From assembly GCA_964016885.1 (NCBI GenBank), contig OZ024740.1, positions 302,481,545 to 302,545,544 on the forward strand: DNA of 64,000 bases, in the 5' to 3' direction. Positions 1 through 10,421 of this stretch are shown piece by piece. The position numbers and the translations under genes were made by a program. This stretch comes from Eledone cirrhosa. Its lineage: Eukaryota; Mollusca; Cephalopoda; Octopoda; Eledonidae. The notes under the pieces were generated by a model. It saw only the letters and a list, made by a program, of their open reading frames with translations, was not told where the DNA came from and ran no database searches. Numbering within the stretch: position 1 is the first letter of the stretch; the number at the start of each line of letters is the position of its first letter.

Positions 1-436
1 CACAACACTATACACACTAGTCACACATCACACATAACACTATACACACACGCAAACGCATGCGCAAAGAAGACAAAATAAAATAAGATAAACAAACAAG
101 CAAATAAATAAATAAATATATAGACAGACTGAACAAAAGAAATGGCGTAGACATACAACACAACAGGAGGAACAATGAATATAACACCACTGACGATGTT
201 GCAGATGTGCAACGAAAGATTTATGTAAATTATGTAAACTATATATATATGTGTTTGTCTATATTGTATCTGTATTATTTTTGACCGCCGGTCAGTCAAT
301 GGCAACATTGAGGACCGAGTAAGTTAGATCGCAGATATATATATATAAAAGACAGCGAGAAGCGAAAACCAACCAAACAGTGAGTGTGTTCTGTTATTAA
401 TTCTGGCAATATTACGCAAATATGACCCTCCCCAAA
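1..436 (+). mobile_element. 3' end of a Penelope-like element (second copy of the 50-54 kb PLE)
   Basis: This stretch matches 53679-54130 almost base for base, apart from small indels in a short-repeat region and in an A-run. At the other locus the same sequence directly follows the GIY-YIG end of a PLE reading frame. It is therefore the 3' untranslated and terminal part of a PLE whose body lies left of the window. Both copies end with the boundary motif GACCCTCCCCAAATATAAC and run into (TA)n. Short ORFs on either strand are not coding; the longest minus-strand one occurs in both copies simply because the DNA is duplicated. Confidence 0.85.
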
Positions 437-439
437 TAT

Positions 440-676
<237 letters not shown>

Positions 677-1082
677 GGGAGAGATGACCCCTTAGCCTTT
701 GTCAAGGCAGAATTCTAGGAGAAGGAAAACTCTGATATAACACCTGCAACCCTGATGGTATCCAATGATGTTGACTTGTTCTTCTTTTTGGTAAATATCA
801 CCTTGGTTAAGAGAGTGGGACTGGCTTTGTGCAGTGCATTTGCTCACTATAAAAGCTTCACGGCACAGGCATTGCTTTATATCTGGAGATCTCTCTGCAC
901 TTGTCGTCACATGGTACTATGGGCCCAGCATTATATGTCAATAATTGTCACAGGTGTAGTGTTTGTACCAGAGTTTTCAAGTCGCTGGCTGGACTAAAAA
1001 GTCCCACTCGTTCAGCGCATCAGTAGGGGTTCTCCTACATGGATATAAAGTAGTGGCCGTACTCGAAAACGAGTTGGCAGCC

Positions 1083-1086
<4 letters not shown>
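677..1086. other. Unassigned unique sequence
   Basis: This is non-repetitive sequence between two (TA)n tracts. It has short ORFs on both strands with no recognisable motif. I cannot assign it to a gene or element. Confidence 0.4.

Positions 1087-1144
<58 letters not shown>
1087..1144. repeat. (TA)n microsatellite
   Basis: An uninterrupted TA dinucleotide run. Confidence 0.97.
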
Positions 1145-1146
<2 letters not shown>

Positions 1147-1650
1147 TATGTACACGTACAAACATATATGTATACAAACGAGCAACGATGGTTGCTAGAC
1201 ACTACGGCTTAATACGGGATGTTTGTTTACAAACACACCGAGCATTATAATAAATGTTCGGTGAATCATACGTACATATATATATGTGTGCATGTATGTA
1301 TATATATATACATACTTCTGTACGTCTGTATACATATATGTATGTACGTGTACATACTTATATTTAAGTAACAGCCGTACTAAGAGTGGGAAATGAAATT
1401 TCGTTTCATTTTTTCCGTTTATATATATATATATATATATATTTCTTTAAGTCGTTTGGAAGCCTCGACAATTCAGATGGGTAAATCGCCGGGTAACAAG
1501 ATCCGGTGGTGGAGAGAGAGATGTAAGTAGGTGTACGTTGAGATGCGTGGCGTGTGTAGGACTGTAGCGTGTAGAATGAAGGAAAGGGCGTAAAGGATAA
1601 AAATAAAAATAAAAACACGACATAGAGTTACCTTGGTAGAGATTTAATTG

Positions 1651-1686
1651 TCCCTATATATTTCGGATTCACATCCATCAAATGGG
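1651..1686 (-). ncRNA. Degenerate hammerhead ribozyme relic of the minus-strand PLE
   Basis: On the minus strand the order is CCC, a TTGATG core remnant, a GGAT/ATCC hairpin with loop GTGA, GAAA, TATATA and GGG. The hairpin followed by GAAA and a self-complementary helix III matches the other hammerheads here. The CTGANGA core has lost about two bases, so it should be inactive. It lies where a PLE 3' end hammerhead would be expected. Confidence 0.4.
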
Positions 1687-2090
1687 TTTTTTTCCCTCAT
1701 TGTCTGTCGGAAAGGTGCGAAACGTGTCCTACGCTGTTCGTAGGCATCTGAGGTATTCAGAAGAGCGCGCGTGCGCGTGAAATGGGGTCGGTCAGGCAGA
1801 GGTCAGCAGCCGAAGTAGTTGTTTCAATTGTGGGAGTTGGGTGGCGTTAGTTGTCAGTCCATAGTATTCTCTGCCTGTTTGGTGAATGTTACTGTGTATG
1901 TGTGTGTGTGCGTGTGTTGTTGTCTCGCTTGAGTGTGTGTGTGTGTGCGTGTGTTGTTGCCTTGTTCCTCTGTATTGGCAGTGTAGTATGTTCGTATGGT
2001 GGAATGCTACTGTGTGTGTGTGTGCGTATGTTGCTATCTTGTTTGTGTGTGTGTGCGTGTGTTGCTGCATCGTTTGTTAACTTAAACCAA

Positions 2091-2555
2091 CTACCTCATT
2101 TCGCTTCTCTCGGATCGGTTGTTTAATTGTGGCCCAATGCGTTTGATCCAAAGTGCTTCCTTGATACGTAATGTGCCGAGGTTTCTTTCTGTCGCTAGAA
2201 TTGTGACAATGGGCCTTCCGTCTTTGTTTCCGCATTTGGCTATGTGTTTCCGGAAAGACGAGGCCCTGGTGTTAGTGTGCTCCTTAATCCGGATGTGCAA
2301 CGGCCGGATTGTGCTACCCATATAGTATTGGTTGCACTTGTTACATTCTATCTTATACACGACGTATGTGCGTAGGCAACGGTTCGCATGGCGCATCGGG
2401 CAGTCTCTGAGGGAGCACGCGTCAGTTGATTTCCCGGGTTTCCTGGAGAGGCATCTTCGAAGGGAGGGGCGCGAGTGGGTAAGGTGGATGTCGAGACCCT
2501 CCCTCCGTATAGCCTTGCGGATAGCGTTGGTGGTATTCTCGCCCAGGTGTGGCAC
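2091..2555 (-). pseudogene. PLE GIY-YIG endonuclease domain fragment
   Basis: The 154-residue open frame has a Cys-rich linker (CSLRDCPM then C further on), followed by VVYKIECNKCNQYYMGST. The last piece is the GIY-YIG core, with Y-Y-M-G where YIG is usual. RPLHIRIKEH carries the conserved Arg and His of the fold. A later IKEALWIKR segment carries the expected Glu, and QLN is typical of the end of the domain. In PLEs this domain nicks target DNA for target-primed reverse transcription. The fragment is open throughout but has no RT upstream, so it cannot be autonomous. I cannot place it precisely among PLE subfamilies. Confidence 0.85.
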
Positions 2556-2639
2556 TTATGGATGTACATCTTTAACTTAATTGTTTAAACGTCAGTCATA
2601 CAAAAGTGAGTTACAAACGAAACGAAGTTTAATTTCGTT

Positions 2640-3148
<509 letters not shown>

Positions 3149-3199
3149 TAAAATAAAGTTAAATAAAAGTCAAATGATTAAAATTTAGCTTCGTTTATT

Positions 3200-3254
3200 A
3201 CTGCTATATATATTTCAGTGACAGCCATCTTTGGCTGTGACCTCTTCAGGCAGT
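3200..3254 (-). ncRNA. Hammerhead ribozyme, left arm
   Basis: This is the reverse-complement counterpart of the motif at 3546-3600, with the same helices and core. It is read on the minus strand from helix I at 3254-3250 to helix I at 3204-3200. Confidence 0.8.
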
Positions 3255-3545
3255 TTGAATTAGTATGGTATAGACAAGTACATATGTTGTTTAGGTGTAT
3301 GGTATTGTCAATACTCTGATATGCCCAGTTCCTTGTTGGGTTGTTAATTCACTGGGGAACTGGAGTCATATGAATTCAAACAAACGAATTTTAGTGTCAC
3401 AGGTCCCCTTCTCCTCTCATTGGAATTCATATGACTCCAGTTCCCCAGTGAATTAACAACCCAACAAGGAACTGGGCATATCAGAGTATTGACAATATCA
3501 TACACCTAAACAACATATGTACTTGTCTATACCATACTAATTCAA

Positions 3546-3600
3546 ACTGCCTGAAGAGGTCACAGCCAAAGATGGCTGTCACTGAAATATATATAGCAGT
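3546..3600 (+). ncRNA. Hammerhead ribozyme, right arm
   Basis: Helix I is ACTGC (3546-3550) paired with GCAGT (3596-3600). The core CTGAAGA is at 3551-3557. Helix II is GGTCACAGCC with GGCTGTCACT around loop AAAGAT, ten positions with one C-C mismatch at the fourth and a G-U at the first. GAAA is at 3584-3587. Helix III is the self-complementary TATATA, followed by cleavage-site UA. All invariant core bases are present. Such short palindromic helix III stems are reported for hammerheads in PLEs and retrozymes, where two molecules pair. Self-cleavage is inferred. Confidence 0.85.
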
Positions 3601-3746
3601 AATAAACGAAGCTAAATTTTAATCATTTGACTTTTATTTAACTTTATTTTACACTACTCCGGAGTAACCAAACCAACCTGCGCACTTCGTCGAGTGCTCC
3701 AGCCTGCATACTGAGGTGTTGGTATACAACCAACATAAACTCAAAA

Positions 3747-3750
<4 letters not shown>

Positions 3751-3792
<42 letters not shown>
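3751..3792. repeat. (TA)n microsatellite
   Basis: A TA run. The sequence after it (ATTTAGAAGTCCACACTAAG, about 3790-3812) recurs after another (TA)n at about 4507-4530, which suggests a shared element end. Confidence 0.9.
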
Positions 3793-3796
<4 letters not shown>

Positions 3797-3839
3797 AGAA
3801 GTCCACACTAAGTGTCCAAGATTTCTATAGCGTATCATC

Positions 3840-4332
3840 CTCTATGGTACCGCATAAAACGACAGGCCACGAATGATTGAATGAATAAATAAATGAATGA
3901 TTGGATTAACAGCGAAGGACACAATACATCATGAAATATTCAGAACGGTAATATGATTAAATATTTTAGAAACGCCCATAATTCACGGTGGAATTAAAGG
4001 ATTGTAAAAATAAATAAAAATGTATTTATTCATATATTATGATATTTAAAAACTGCTTAGCAACAGAAAATATATAGGCTTAAGTTACCTCTGACCTGCA
4101 CAAATAGATAATGAAGGAAAGCATAGTATCGTGAATCATTGATAATGAGAAAATGATCAGTTAGTGTCGTTTATATCTTAGCGGTTGTCGACGGGGACCT
4201 CAGTATTCCGTCCTTTGGTTTCGATGATAACTGCGAAGGCCTTATTTCGACATATAGATTTCTTCTAACAAAATAAAAGTGTAGAGCACTCCTTACTTTC
4301 TTCTAAACATTAAATCAATCGTGATACCCATT

Positions 4333-4336
<4 letters not shown>
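3840..4336. other. No gene seen
   Basis: AT-rich unique sequence with many stops and no recognisable element. Confidence 0.4.
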
Positions 4337-4389
<53 letters not shown>

Positions 4390-4404
4390 CATACATACTC
4401 TCAT

Positions 4405-4443
<39 letters not shown>

Positions 4444-4500
4444 CATACATACTCTCATACACACACACACACATATATATATATATAGTATATATTTATG
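4337..4500. repeat. Compound (CA)n-(TA)n-(CATA)n microsatellite
   Basis: Alternating blocks of CA and TA with CATACATACTCTCATACACA repeated twice. It immediately precedes the mariner insertion. Confidence 0.93.
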
Positions 4501-4540
4501 TATATATAATTTGGAAGTCCACACTAAGTATAACAATATA

Positions 4541-5828
4541 CGAGGTGTGTCAGAAAAGTTCCAGGACTGATGTCACAAAATATTTATTTCAAACCCAAAC
4601 TTCACACTAAGAGGTTTCTCCTTCAAAGTAATCCCCCTGCAGTCTAGTGCACTGTTCCATCCTTTTCTGATACGCTTGCATGCACTCCTGGAAGGATTCT
4701 TCCGGGATCCTTCGCAGTCCGTCATCACGGCCTTTTTGATGTCGTCTACGTCTTCAAAACAGGTCCCCTTGATGACCCCCTTCAGCATGGGGAATAGGAA
4801 AATATCACACGGAGACAGGTCGGGGGAGTATGGAAGTTGCTCCAGCACGGTAATGTTCTTATCAGCCAGGAACTGTCGGATGCTCAGGGCATTGTGAGCA
4901 GGGGCGTTGTCATGGTGAAGCAGCCACCAGTTGTCCTGCCACAACTCTCGCCTCTTCTCACGCACTGAACGAAGCAAACGCTGCAGTATCTCTTTGTAGA
5001 CATGTTGGTTGATCGTCTAGCCCTGTGGCAAGAACTCGCAGTGGACATCGAAGAATGTGATCAACATGACCTTGACTTTGAACTTCGACTGTCGTGCTTT
5101 CTTAGGCCTTGGCGACGACGGACTCCTCCACTGAAGGCTCTGGCGTTTGGTTTCCGGGTCGTACTCGAAAATCCATTATTCATCACTGGTGATGACTGTC
5201 CCTAGCAAGTCTGGTTCAGTTTCAAGACGCTCGAGGATGTCCTGGCACACTTGCATGCGTCGACGCTTCTGATCATCATTCAGCAGTTTTGGCACCAACT
5301 TCGCGGAGACTTTCCGCATGTCCAAATCTTCAGTGAGAATCTTCCAGACGCTCTCCCGATTCATGCCCAGCTCATTTGCCATCAGTCGAACAGTCAGCCG
5401 ACGATCGCCACACACCATCTGCCTGACACGCTCAACGTTGAGCTCTGTCCTGGTTGTTGATGGCCTTCCGCTCCTGGTGTCATCTTCCACGCCCTCGCGT
5501 CCTTCTTGCACCACTCAAAAACACGTGAGCGTGACATCGTCTTAACTCCATACACTTGCTGCAGCAATCCCAGTGCTTCTGACGGGGTTTTCCCCAACCG
5601 TACCAGAAACTTCAAGTTTGTTCGTTGCTCTGTGCTCATTGCTTGACGACCTGAAACAGAAGACATGTATATAAAATTATGAAGAAAAAAGTTTGATCGC
5701 TGCAGAGAGCTAAGATTACAGTTATATACTCCAGGGGGATTACTTTGAAGTAGAAAACTCTTAGTGTGAAGTTTGGGTTTGAAATAAATATTTTGGGACA
5801 TCAGTCCTGGACTTTTCTGACACACCTC

Positions 5829-5829
<1 letters not shown>
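4541..5829 (-). mobile_element. Mariner-like DNA transposon with both terminal inverted repeats
   Basis: The terminal inverted repeats begin CGAGGTGTGTCAGAAAAG on both sides (4541 onward and 5829 backward) and extend, with differences, for roughly 60 bp through a shared CTTCACACTAAG-type stretch. TA dinucleotides at 4539-4540 and 5830-5831 are the target-site duplication standard for Tc1/mariner. The length of 1289 bp is typical of full-length mariners. The transposase lies on the minus strand and is broken, so this copy could move only with transposase supplied in trans. Confidence 0.93.
4573..5640 (-). pseudogene. Mariner transposase, frameshifted and with in-frame stops
   Basis: The start ATG at 5640 opens [17 protein letters not shown], a typical mariner N-terminus, followed by the helix-turn-helix region ending SRSRVFEW. 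A frameshift near 5500 moves into the frame carrying [15 protein letters not shown] and GMNRESVWKIL, the second helix-turn-helix. The catalytic region keeps the first Asp (ITSDE, about 5176-5190). A stop immediately follows it where Ser-Trp is expected, and a second stop interrupts PQG-TINQH near 5020. The later catalytic motifs HHDNAPAH and YSPDLSPCD are intact, giving the mariner-type DD(34)D spacing. At least three lesions make it inactive. Confidence 0.93.
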
Positions 5830-5908
<79 letters not shown>

Positions 5909-5920
5909 GTGTGTACAGAG

Positions 5921-5952
<32 letters not shown>

Positions 5953-5962
5953 GCATTTATAT
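5830..5962. repeat. (TA)n-(TG)n-(TATG)n microsatellite
   Basis: TA, TG and TATG blocks adjoin the mariner right end; the TSD TA is part of this tract. Confidence 0.93.
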
Positions 5963-5976
5963 ATGTATGTATATAT

Positions 5977-6031
5977 TCAGATCTAGCTGTCGAAACAGCC
6001 GGAGCTCAGCCGTCGGGGTCCTGACTCTTTT
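5977..6031. repeat. Solo arm of the CCGACGGCTGAGCTC foldback family
   Basis: The segment containing GGAGCTCAGCCGTCGGGGTC matches one arm of the perfect palindrome at 9841-9957 and the imperfect one at 39018-39121. Here only one arm is present, flanked by TA-rich repeats. Confidence 0.7.
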
Positions 6032-6066
6032 CATATATGTATATATATATGTTTTTTTAAATATAC

Positions 6067-6284
6067 TTTGGGAGCGTCATGAAGCCAATAAAAACACGCA
6101 TCTGTTGATTTCACTTCAATTTATTATAAGTTCCGGCTGGTTGGCTTTCTGGCTGGTTAGTTGGTTCGATAACCGGAAGGTTGTTTATATAATGTCAAAG
6201 CTCTTTCGTCACATATTCTGCGACCACCTCAGTGACTAGGTTTTATTTCGTGTCTCAACTTTGTTCTGTCCTACACCACGTTGT
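6067..6284 (-). repeat. Single arm related to the PLE foldback at 55929-56357
   Basis: It begins TTTGGGAGCGTCATGAAGCC and continues through CCGGCTGGTTGG and ATAACCGGAAGG to TTGTTCTGTCCTACACCACG. This is the same order as each arm of the palindrome at 55.9-56.4 kb, at perhaps 75-80 percent similarity by eye. It runs out into (TG)n. Only one arm exists. Confidence 0.75.
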
Positions 6285-7520
6285 ATATGTGTGTGTGTGT
6301 ATTTATGTGTATGTGTGGGTGGTGTGTGCTTATGAATTGTGTGTATGGCTTAGGCCACCTTTATTCAACCACTATTCACTGATGATAACGAGAATCTCTT
6401 TAGCTAGATACGTTAAAACATGGTCTGGATTAAATATAAAGATTATAGTAATAAATAATTTTAAATTCACTAACCGTTGACGATACCTAGCCATCTACGT
6501 ACTACCATGTTCCTGATTTATCTCATCCCCTTTGTCAGCAAAATTTATTTCCCCACACCAATTCTACCTCAATAACTGAGCACATCAACCTCCCAACACA
6601 TCGTCCATTTTTTTTCGTATCACGGCAGGTCGATTCTCACTCTCACCCTCTCTCTCACAAGAGTAAACATCGTGCATAATATTTTGAATATGCAAAGGGC
6701 GATGTTGTATTTGATAATTCCTGGCTGTATGGTTCCAAGATCAACCTCAACTTTAAATCTTAAAATCATATATGGTGTGTAGCAAATCGTCACTTCCATA
6801 CATTTCATCTAGACATTATGAGCTGCCAGTTGGGTGATAACTTCCGGGAACATCTCGATGTCTATCTTCATTAGCTCTTCAGTTCAACTCACTCGGTCTC
6901 TTCCGATGCCTTATCTCCCTCAATGGAATATATATTACTAGAGATTAAGTGATATCGGAAAACAGAGCAGCGAACTATATTCAGTGTCTGATCACCAAAT
7001 GCATGGTGGTAGGGGATTTTGCAACAGCTAGTTTTGTTCGATCGGTGTATGTTTTATGTTGATGCGTTTGACACTTTTGTGTACTTTGCACGTTACAATT
7101 TTTATATACACTCATACTACCACGTTTCCACTAATATCGTTCTATGTTAAAACATTCGGACCAACATATAGTTGTTATCTACTTCTATTTTCCTCATCTG
7201 CCCATCCTTACTCACATCATCTCTCTTTGTTTCTCATTCTCTTTAAGAGTGTTTATTTCATTAATTAAGCAGTAAGTCTAGATTTAACACAAATATACAT
7301 GAATATTTAATGTAAATACAGAATAGATACATATAGACGGTATATTTACAAAAACAAATGTACGACATTAATATTAAACATACATTAACAATACAGCCTT
7401 ACAATTTAATTATACACTAAATAAAAAACATATATAGAATACAATGCTTTAGACATTTGTTAAATTGATTATATATGATATACTCACAGCCAAATATTGT
7501 TTTAATGGATATAAACGATT
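6285..7520. other. No gene seen
   Basis: After a short TG-rich stretch (6285-6345) this is AT-rich unique sequence. Short ORFs carry no recognisable motif. I find no repeat boundary or RNA gene. Confidence 0.4.
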
Positions 7521-7527
7521 CATGAAT

Positions 7528-7933
7528 TTAAGTACTTGAGCCAGCAGATCTGACGAGGAGGCGACAACAGGCCACACAGCATGGCAATATTCTCATTTCA
7601 CTCGGGTAGGCTCCCCATCTGGGATGCCACATAATGTCATATTGTAACACTTTCTCTAACGGCAACTTGATGCCTTCGGCTACCAGCCAAGCTTTCACGG
7701 CCCGCGAGGCCGACGAGAGCTCTCTGATACGTTTGCGGTTGAGCCTATGGCAGTGGAGACTTCCGGTGTTCTTGACCCTCGCATTCATCCCTGCTCGGTT
7801 CTATTGGAACGGAGTTAGCTACTCACAGGTGCGAGCCCCACAAAGTTGGTGTGGCTCTTCCTTCATGGCTCCCACACCGTCCTCCGGGGCAATGTCCTCT
7901 CCATCCTGTAGGCCGGAAAATGAGGCGGACTGA
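7528..7933 (-). pseudogene. G+C-richer degenerate coding-like island, unknown
   Basis: This block is clearly richer in G+C than its surroundings. On the minus strand it has an 86-codon frame with CHRLNRKRIRELSSASRAV and IMWHPRWGAYPSEMR. In-frame stops lie upstream (near 7800-7830) before a further acidic open segment (near 7840-7930). The composition suggests a decayed fragment of a coding sequence or transposon. I do not recognise the family. A plus-strand frame of similar length overlaps and is no better supported. Confidence 0.3.
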
Positions 7934-7939
7934 CCATTA

Positions 7940-8960
7940 GGTTTCATCTATGGTGGTGCCATGTGCAATATATTTAAGTACATTAGCATCAGTAGATGGA
8001 AAACAAAACATGATTTGGATGTGAAACTAAGCCTCTAATAATTCTGATTGTTGGTTAACCAAAAGGGGTTTATCAAAGGATTTCTGCTGGTTGATTTTCT
8101 CAATGCCTTATTTAATTTTAACATGTGAAGGAAATATAGTAATAGCTAGAAGTACGTTATACAGTATCTCCTTTCTTTAAGATGACAATGCGTGATTGAA
8201 GAATGCTCCTCATATGACGAGGAACCTGATTTACGGAAACGATATAGCTAATATGTGGTGGTGGACTGTATGTAATATCTACTGGCTAAATGACTTGTAT
8301 ACCAATATGTAACCAAAAATTGCAATAAGTTTCTAAATATACTTAATTTACAAGAATACATGCATATTTTAATCGAGTTGTAATCAAAATGTTCTGGATT
8401 TCCAGATAGACTTGATCTTCCATTGATGTGAACCGTGAGATCATAAAAAATGTTATCAATTCTCTTGACATTCCAACAAACAAAAAACATGTAAAGTATT
8501 TTTGTGTATAATAATCAAAAGCTAAGTCGAAAATACACTTGGGGTTGAGACTGTGGCAGGGGATTTATGCAATATATCATAGGTTCTGTTGACTTATATA
8601 TTAATTATGAAGGGAAACGTTAGGTATGAAGATGGCCATTTCTTCTTGTGGTGCTAACTATAATATTAAAACCATCAGTGTAAGCCACGAGTAAGAATGA
8701 AAGTTTCAAACTGAAACAAAGGAAATGCTTAGAAAATAAATTAAATCATTAAATATTATTATGTGTTTCTGTAGAAAACTCAATCAGGGCATCCTAAAAT
8801 TGCTGTTGAGAAGAGTAGAAATCAATTTTTTGTAATCCCAGTTGGTCTTTACTCACTGCGTCGGTTTGTTAATATTCAGTTGATTCAAATGTGGTGTTCG
8901 GCATCAATTCTAATGCGGTTTTATTGACTATTGAGTCTAGTTCTGCAGTCTTCAACGGAC
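7940..8960. other. No gene seen
   Basis: AT-rich unique sequence with frequent stops in all frames and no repeat or motif I can name. Confidence 0.4.
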
Positions 8961-9142
8961 GCCACACCACACACAGATATACTCCCTCCTCTCTCTCTCT
9001 CTCACTCTCTCACTGTCCCTCTCTCTTATCCTCTCTTTTCCAGCACGTATTCAAATTTTATGCTTGAAACTAATGTACGTTCTAATACGCATATGTCAAG
9101 TAGAGTCAAGTATACACATACTCACATACATTTACACATACA

Positions 9143-9151
9143 TACAGACAA

Positions 9152-9241
<90 letters not shown>

Positions 9242-9262
9242 ATATATATATGTATATATATA
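9143..9262. repeat. Mirror-ordered (AC)n-(TA)n-(TG)n microsatellite
   Basis: AC repeats, then about 25 TA units, then TG repeats and more TA. The whole block is self-complementary and could form a long hairpin. Similar ordered blocks occur at 4337 and 49409. Confidence 0.93.
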
Positions 9263-9299
9263 TACATCAGAATGTTACAGCTATTGCTCCACCAAATAA

Positions 9300-9780
9300 A
9301 AACACATTACAAATCCTATCCTGGAAATGAAACTTCGCATCCATCGCTAGTCAGGTGATTGTATTTTTTCTGCCTGCGGATGTCATTGTAAAGGCCACTC
9401 GCCATATATAATTCATATTTGAAATCTTACGTTAAACTACTTATGTTAAATATATATGTGGTGTATGTATGTGTGTGACTATGTGTGTGCCTGCATGTTT
9501 GTGGTTATGCCGTGCATGTGTGTGTATAAAGTGTGCCCATGTGTATGTTTGTATGTGTGTGTGTGTATGTGTGTATAAGAATTAGTCCTCGATCTTCCCG
9601 ACGTTCAATAGAATCTAAAATAAATATATCACGTGAAATTCATTGTATTTTGAATCAATGGATGTCTAAAAAATACTACACTTTCCGACTACTCATGGGA
9701 ATGGTAACTCAGACGTTTTGAATCCCAACAGTTTTTCTATGATAAATAGAGAGAGAAGCTGACAGACAAATAGCCAGATA
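9300..9780. other. No gene seen; TG-rich patches
   Basis: Unique AT-rich sequence with (TG)-rich patches at about 9460-9580. No supported gene. Confidence 0.4.
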
Positions 9781-9783
9781 GAT

Positions 9784-9786
<3 letters not shown>

Positions 9787-9838
<52 letters not shown>
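9787..9838. repeat. (TA)n microsatellite
   Basis: A TA run forming the left flank of the perfect palindrome. Confidence 0.95.
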
Positions 9839-9840
<2 letters not shown>

Positions 9841-9957
9841 GGAACGAGTAGGACCCCGACGGCTGAGCTCAAGCCGTTTCGACGGCTAATTCTGGACTCA
9901 GTCCAGAATTAGCCGTCGAAACGGCTTGAGCTCAGCCGTCGGGGTCCTACTCGTTCC
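9841..9957. repeat. Perfect palindrome, 57-bp arms and 3-bp loop
   Basis: The arms 9841-9897 and 9901-9957 are exact reverse complements, with TCA between. Internally each arm also has CGGCTGAGCTCAAGCCG, itself nearly self-complementary. Related imperfect copies lie at 5977-6031 (one arm) and 39018-39121 (both arms). It looks like a small foldback element in a TA-rich site. No ORF is present. Confidence 0.95.
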
Positions 9958-10036
9958 TATTACCCACTCTACTACCCTAAGTATTGAGTACTTTGGTGCG
10001 TTATGGTCCACCTGGTTCCTTACCTCATTTCCTTCG

Positions 10037-10136
<100 letters not shown>

Positions 10137-10421
10137 CTATTTATTTGCCACGAGGGCACAAAAGAAGGGGACAAATACACAGAGGGGAGTTTACATAAAT
10201 GCGAGTAAAGAAAAAAAGGAATAACAATAAAAATAATATAATAATAAAAAGTCCTCAAAAGGGAGGGGGCGTGTTGGGGATTGCACATACCCCCGAAAAG
10301 TGTGCAAGCCTTTTCCCGGGAGGAAGCCCAGAGAGGAGGCGCTCCCCCTTTCCTCTTCACTTCTTCACCTACAGAACAATGTAGAGAGAAGGCCCATTTA
10401 CACGAGCCATTCTCGCCTCTT

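Larger units (their letters stand above)
1600..2586 (-). mobile_element. 5'-truncated Penelope-like element, GIY-YIG end and 3' region
   Basis: Read on the minus strand, the order is a GIY-YIG endonuclease fragment (2555 to 2091), a CA-rich 3' region (about 2090-1830), and a hammerhead-like relic (1686-1651). This is the expected order for the 3' part of a PLE. The RT domain is absent, so the copy is 5'-truncated near 2560-2586. It is a different PLE family from the one at 50-54 kb. Confidence 0.75.
3150..3651. repeat. Foldback (palindromic) PLE-derived element with two hammerhead arms
   Basis: The arms 3150-3377 and 3423-3651 are inverted copies, about 228 bp each and nearly identical, around a loop of about 45 bp. 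Each arm contains a complete hammerhead motif (3200-3254 minus, 3546-3600 plus). (TA)n lies on the left and a further (TA)n begins at 3751. There is no coding capacity. This is the arrangement expected of two PLE pseudo-LTRs in inverted orientation with the body lost; that origin is inferred from the ribozyme type. Confidence 0.85.

Noticed and set aside
21..308. Identical minus-strand ORF at 21-308 and 53717-53995 as a conserved gene
   Set aside because: The DNA is duplicated because both are PLE 3' ends; no coding signal beyond that.
9841..9957. Hammerhead in the perfect palindrome
   Set aside because: GAAA with a palindromic stem follows a long hairpin, but the seven bases before that hairpin are not CTGANGA or a near variant.
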